Source: Gammaproteobacteria bacterium TMED78 (lineage in GTDB: Bacteria > Pseudomonadota > Gammaproteobacteria > Steroidobacterales > Rariloculaceae). From it: a stretch of 64,000 nt of DNA. The stretch covers positions 281,017 to 345,016 of the forward strand of contig NHEF01000010.1 in NCBI GenBank assembly GCA_002171615.1, written 5' to 3'. The position numbers and the translations under genes were made by a program. Shown one piece after another: positions 60,304 through 64,000 of the stretch. Numbering within the stretch: the first letter of the stretch is position 1; each line of letters begins with the position of its first letter. A model generated the notes under the pieces. That model did no database searches and had not been told where the DNA came from. It saw only the letters and a program-made list of their open reading frames with translations.

Positions 60304-61293
60304 ATGCATATCATCATAGCTACAGACGCTTGGTCGCCACAGGTAAATGGAGTTGTAAGAAGTTATCAGCATCTTATTGATGAATTAATTAATGAACATA
60401 AAATTACGCTTATAACTCCGAACGAATTTTATACTTTCCCTTTACCACTCTACCCAGAGATAAGAATATCAGTACTAACTAGCAGATCTATTGGTAAGAG
60501 AATTGAAACTCTTAATCCTGATGCGATTCATATCGCTACAGAAGGCACAATAGGCTTAGCAACAAGAAATTACTGTATAAAAACTAATAGAAATTTTACA
60601 ACTGCCTACCATACTAGATTTCCAGAATATCTTAATGAATTAATACATGTTCCTCTTTCTGTTGGCTATGCTATTTGTAGATGGTTTCATAGCCCAGCAA
60701 CAAATATGATGGTATCTACTGAATCTCTAGCTAAAGAGCTAGAAAAAAAAGGATTTAATAATGCTTCAATTTTTCCAAAAGGGGTAAATTCAGAACTATT
60801 CAAAAATTATAAAACTAAGCCAATTAATTATAAAAGACCAATTTTTTTGTATGTAGGAAGAATATCAAAAGAAAAAAATATAGAAGCCTTCCTTGATCTC
60901 GATTTGCCTGGGACTAAATTAGTGGTGGGGGATGGACCTATTAGAAAATCTCTTCAAAATAAATTTCCTGACGTAAAGTTTTTAGGTTATAAATTTGGTG
61001 CCGATTTAGCACTAGCTTATACCAACGCTGATGTGTTTGTATTTCCAAGCTTAACAGATACCTTTGGTATAGTTATGCTCGAAGCTTTAGCATGTGGAAC
61101 TCCAATAGCCGCTTACCCTGTAAGAGGCCCAAAAGAAGTGATAGGTGATTCAGAAGTAGGAGTATTATCAAGAGATTTAAAGCAAGCATGCTTAGATGCT
61201 ATGAACATAAAAGGAGATATTTGCAAGAAACATGCTAAAAAATTTAGTTGGAAGAAATCAGCAGAAAGCTTTCTAAAGAATTTAAATATCTAA
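60304..61293 (+). CDS. Glycosyltransferase family 4 (GT-B fold)
   Basis: 329 residues. The N-terminal domain begins IIATDAWSPQVNGVVRS, typical of GT4 enzymes of the SqdX/MgtA/PimB group; the C-terminal domain has YVGRISKEKNI, VGDGPIRKSL, and the donor-binding VFPSLTDTFGIVMLEALACGTPI. Such enzymes glycosylate diacylglycerol or phosphoinositol lipids. Glycolipid synthesis is plausible (some marine bacteria replace phospholipids under phosphate stress), but no plcP-like partner is in the window. The ATG has AGGAAA upstream, and a perfect ATGACGTCAT palindrome lies at 60274-60283. Confidence 0.85.
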   Translation: MHIIIATDAWSPQVNGVVRSYQHLIDELINEHKITLITPNEFYTFPLPLYPEIRISVLTSRSIGKRIETLNPDAIHIATEGTIGLATRNYCIKTNRNFTTAYHTRFPEYLNELIHVPLSVGYAICRWFHSPATNMMVSTESLAKELEKKGFNNASIFPKGVNSELFKNYKTKPINYKRPIFLYVGRISKEKNIEAFLDLDLPGTKLVVGDGPIRKSLQNKFPDVKFLGYKFGADLALAYTNADVFVFPSLTDTFGIVMLEALACGTPIAAYPVRGPKEVIGDSEVGVLSRDLKQACLDAMNIKGDICKKHAKKFSWKKSAESFLKNLNI

Positions 61294-61295
61294 CT

Positions 61296-62294
61296 TTATA
61301 GATTAACTAGCTTTAATAACTCTTCACTATATTCATTCTTCAAATTTCTATAAATCTCTTTAGAGACATCTAAAAAATATTTTTTTTCATTCTCTGAGAG
61401 ATAAGTAATTTCTCCTCCTAATTTAGTAATAATATTCTGGGCATCTATTTCCTCCTGATCTCTTAAATCTCTTTGATAAGTAACAGCATCAGTTACTGCT
61501 AATTTTATTTCTTCTTGTATCTCTTCTGGCCACAAGTCAAATGAGGGTTTATGAACAAATATAGCTCGTGAAAAATATAAATGTCCCGTATTGGTATGAT
61601 AGCGGTGATATTTATGAATGTTATAAGTTACTGTATTTGAGAAAGGATTTTCTTGAGCCTCTACAGTACCTGCTTTTATACCAGAGAGTGAATCAGTAAG
61701 AGTGAGCACTATAGGCTTTGCACCAAGTAACTTAAATAGCATATTTGGAAATTTTCCAGCAAGGATTCTTATTTTTAAATTTTTCATATCTTCAGGTGTT
61801 CTTATCGGTTTTACACTATTAGATATATGTCTAAAGCCATTTTCAAAAAAACCTAATATTTTTAATTTAGGATTTTTTTCTAATTGATTTTTTATTGAGA
61901 TACCAAGTGGCCCATCCATAGCTTCTCTTGCGGCTTCATTACTGGGAAATAAAAAAGGAAGGGAAGAAAGTTCTAATTCAGGACCTCCTCCTACTGTAAC
62001 TGAAGAATAACTTATATCTAAAGCGCCATCTTCAACTAGCTGTTTAGTATAACCGCCACTATAACCAAGATCTAAAACATTATAAGCATATTTAATATTA
62101 ACCTTATTAGAAATTTTTTTATTTAGGCGATCACCGATCAATTTAAGGGATAAGCTAAAACTGGTTGAAGGTGGTGAATATCCTCCCATTATAATCCTAA
62201 TAGGCATTAAAGAGGATGAGATAGAGCGCGGACTAATAGTTAAAAAGCTTAATGTTGCGATAACAGATTTACCTAAAAAAATTCTTCGATTCAT
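61296..62294 (-). CDS. TRAP transporter solute-binding protein (DctP family)
   Basis: 332 residues with a Tat-like signal (NRRIFLGKS). The DctP fold is seen in LVEDGALDISYSS, LPFLFPS, FENGFRHISNSVKPIRTPEDMKNLKIR, and the ligand-Arg region KIRILAG. Family ligands are mostly organic acids. The membrane partners DctQ and DctM are not in the window, so it may be an orphan or pair with genes elsewhere. It converges with the glycosyltransferase, 2 bases apart, and lies 13 bases after xthA. Confidence 0.88.
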   Translation of the reverse strand: MNRRIFLGKSVIATLSFLTISPRSISSSLMPIRIIMGGYSPPSTSFSLSLKLIGDRLNKKISNKVNIKYAYNVLDLGYSGGYTKQLVEDGALDISYSSVTVGGGPELELSSLPFLFPSNEAAREAMDGPLGISIKNQLEKNPKLKILGFFENGFRHISNSVKPIRTPEDMKNLKIRILAGKFPNMLFKLLGAKPIVLTLTDSLSGIKAGTVEAQENPFSNTVTYNIHKYHRYHTNTGHLYFSRAIFVHKPSFDLWPEEIQEEIKLAVTDAVTYQRDLRDQEEIDAQNIITKLGGEITYLSENEKKYFLDVSKEIYRNLKNEYSEELLKLVNL

Positions 62295-62307
62295 TTATCT
62301 CTCAATA

Positions 62308-63075
62308 CTAAATATTAAATTCTGCATATACCGGGGCATGATCTGATGGCCTTTCAAGCTTTCTTGGCTCCATATCTATAGTACTATTTATACATTTCTT
62401 CATTAGGTCTTCTGATGCAAGTAGTAAGTCTATTCTTAGACCGTTATTTTTTCTAAAGCTACCAGCTCTATAGTCCCACCAACTAAAAGATTGTGTATTT
62501 TTATTAAGGTTTCTGTATGTATCTTTAAAGCCTAAGTTGAGTATTTTCTTTAATGCTTCTCTTTCTAAATTACTACATGTTACTAAACCATCCCATATCT
62601 TGAAATCGTGAACGTCAATATTTTCTGGAGCTATATTAAAATCTCCTATTAGAAGAGTGTATTTATGATTGTTAGATTCTTTTTTAATAAGTTTGGTCAA
62701 CTCTTTTAGCCATTGGAGTTTATAAGTATACTTATCTGAATCAATACTCTGACCGTTAGGTATATATAGATTAATAACTCTTATGTTGCCATAGCTAGCA
62801 GATATAAATCTTTTTTGTGGATCTTCGAAGCCAGCTATATCTTTAGAAATATTTAGTGGTTTTTTAAGACTTAATAGGGCAACGCCATTATAAGTAGGTT
62901 GACCATTGAATATAGATTTATAGCCGATATCTAAAAATTCATTAATAGGAAAATTATCATCTATCATTTTTGTTTCTTGAAGTCCTAATACATCTGGTTT
63001 ATTTTTTATTACCCATTCTTTGACTTGGTCTAGCCTTACTCTTAGACTATTTACATTCCAGCTAGCAAATTTCAT
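62308..63075 (-). CDS. xthA: Exodeoxyribonuclease III
   Basis: 255-residue apurinic/apyrimidinic endonuclease and 3'-repair enzyme. Motifs: SWNVNSLR at the N-terminus, LQETKM with metal-binding Glu, IPNGQSIDSDKY, GDFNIAP, and the C-terminal RPSDHAPVYAEF with the catalytic Asp-His. Overlaps aroE by 4 bases. Confidence 0.94.
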   Translation of the reverse strand: MKFASWNVNSLRVRLDQVKEWVIKNKPDVLGLQETKMIDDNFPINEFLDIGYKSIFNGQPTYNGVALLSLKKPLNISKDIAGFEDPQKRFISASYGNIRVINLYIPNGQSIDSDKYTYKLQWLKELTKLIKKESNNHKYTLLIGDFNIAPENIDVHDFKIWDGLVTCSNLEREALKKILNLGFKDTYRNLNKNTQSFSWWDYRAGSFRKNNGLRIDLLLASEDLMKKCINSTIDMEPRKLERPSDHAPVYAEFNI

Positions 63076-63896
63076 TGAATTTCTTCCCTAATATTATTAG
63101 TTATTGGCCTCTCTCCATGCCATATTTTGAAACTTTCTGCAGCTTGCTCTACAAGCATCCCCCAACCTTGAGCTAATTTTTGTGCTCCATTTTTTTTTGC
63201 CCAGAGCATAAATTCTGTATCTTTTGAATCATAAGATAAGTCATAAAAAAAAGCATTTTTATTCATATGTTTATCTGGAAATTTAACTAGACTACTGTTT
63301 TTTCCAGCTGAAGTAGCATTAATTATCAAATCATATTTATCATCATTTAATGATTTGAAGTTATCAATTTCAAGAAATTCTGGAAAATTGTACTGTTTAT
63401 AGATACTAACTTTATTAATTTCTGATCTATTAAGGACTCTTAGTAGTGAAGGTTTTTTATCAATTATTGGACCAAGGATACCTCTTGTAGCTCCACCTAG
63501 CCCGAGGATTAAAATTTTTTTATCTGAAAGCAGTTGATTATAATTTTTCTCAATATCATATATAAAGCCAACGCCATCAGTATTATCACCATAAATTTGA
63601 TTATTTTTGAATGTTAGGGTATTTACAGCTTTAGCTATTTTAGCCTCATTACTTAAGTTAGCTGATAAATCATAGGCCATTTCCTTGAAAGGAAGAGTAA
63701 CATTCATGCCTTTACCTCCTTCTAAGATAAAATTATTAACCACTTCGAAAAAATTAGGTCTTTCAGCAGAGAGTCTTTTATAAATAAGAGGAATATTTTT
63801 CTGTTTAGAGAATAGGATATGGATTTCTGGAGATTTACTATGTGAAATAGGATTACCTATTACACCAAAAAGATTTTTATTTTTTTTCATTGCCAT
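63072..63896 (-). CDS. aroE: Shikimate dehydrogenase
   Basis: Reduces 3-dehydroshikimate to shikimate (aromatic amino acid pathway) with NADPH. 274 residues. N-terminal GVIGNPISHSKSP, catalytic Lys in NVTLPFKE, Asp in NTDGVGF, and the nucleotide motif LGLGGATRGI. The ATG at 63896 has GAGG seven bases upstream, inside the end of the previous gene. It overlaps xthA, so the three-gene run is an operon. Confidence 0.94.
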   Translation of the reverse strand: MAMKKNKNLFGVIGNPISHSKSPEIHILFSKQKNIPLIYKRLSAERPNFFEVVNNFILEGGKGMNVTLPFKEMAYDLSANLSNEAKIAKAVNTLTFKNNQIYGDNTDGVGFIYDIEKNYNQLLSDKKILILGLGGATRGILGPIIDKKPSLLRVLNRSEINKVSIYKQYNFPEFLEIDNFKSLNDDKYDLIINATSAGKNSSLVKFPDKHMNKNAFFYDLSYDSKDTEFMLWAKKNGAQKLAQGWGMLVEQAAESFKIWHGERPITNNIREEIQ

Positions 63897-63899
63897 TAT

Positions 63900-64000
63900 C
63901 TATCCTCTTAGGATTTTTCCATTTTCTCCATCTCTAATCATAGTTGGTCCATCTAGATTTCCCAAAGGACCAGATAGAACGAAGTCTAAATATTTTCCTA
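63900..64000 (-). CDS. C-terminal fragment of an unidentified gene (cut by window edge)
   Basis: The reverse strand has an open frame that enters at the window edge and ends with TAG at 63900-63902. About 33 residues are visible: GKYLDFVLSG, then PTMIRDGENGKILRG. I do not recognise a family. It ends three bases before the aroE start and carries the aroE ribosome site, so it is likely in the same operon. Confidence 0.55.
   Translation of the reverse strand, partial: GKYLDFVLSGPLGNLDGPTMIRDGENGKILRG

Overview
The window looks like about 64 kb of chromosome from a low-GC, compact gammaproteobacterium, probably free-living and aquatic. This is judged by eye from gene content, gene order and AT-rich codon use; I computed no composition and ran no search. 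The core is an origin-proximal region. gyrB-recF-dnaN-dnaA run on the minus strand and rpmH-rnpA-yidC-mnmE on the plus strand. Further right come mnmG, rsmG-parA-parB, the full atpIBEFHAGDC operon, glmU and glmS. Two near-perfect parS sites lie inside recF, as expected near an origin. Genes are tightly packed, convergent pairs nearly touch, and TTG starts are frequent.

Layout. 1-5641: a DUF6152-type exported protein (cut by the window edge), a PDZ-less S41 peptidase, yibN-grxC-gpsA (secB absent), a class 1B-like pyrD with a likely CTG start, and an lpxA-like acyltransferase overlapping a Gfo/Idh/MocA oxidoreductase. 5648-9999: glnA-ntrB-ntrC with a sigma-54 promoter and three NtrC-type sites; the glutamine synthetase has Phe in place of the adenylylation Tyr. 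10000-19739: a dimeric-type glycyl-tRNA synthetase where pseudomonads carry glyQ-glyS, then gmhB, plsC and the replication genes. 22795-26657: a cytochrome c/beta-propeller fusion and two DUF6152 proteins placed between mnmE and mnmG. 28614-34627: a five-gene oligopeptide ABC transporter placed between mnmG and rsmG; its OppC carries an extra domain resembling fibronectin type III.

34693-47289: rsmG-parAB, ATP synthase, glmU, glmS. 47324-49307: a two-gene type II restriction-modification system (NgoFVII-like nuclease plus C5-cytosine methyltransferase). 49380-53246: yhbY, a photolyase-related protein, small thioesterase and NTF2-like proteins, a lipoprotein and a small membrane protein. 53249-57259: a tight minus-strand operon with an unusually arranged cobalt-type nitrile hydratase (beta N-terminal part fused to alpha, beta C-terminal part as a separate gene), together with a BI-1 family membrane protein, small membrane proteins, DUF2721 and another DUF6152 protein. 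57328-64000: yaaA, a peroxiredoxin, amtB with its own sigma-54/NtrC control region, a GT4 glycosyltransferase, a lone TRAP-type binding protein, xthA, aroE and the tail of an unidentified gene.

Themes. Nitrogen: NtrBC, glnA and amtB share sigma-54/NtrC signals; nitrile hydratase and peptide uptake would supply further nitrogen. Post-translational control of glutamine synthetase seems lost, leaving transcription as the visible control. The best candidates for something little described are the rearranged nitrile hydratase operon, the OppC with an inserted domain, and the DUF6152 family (four copies here), one pair of which adjoins a cytochrome c/propeller gene.
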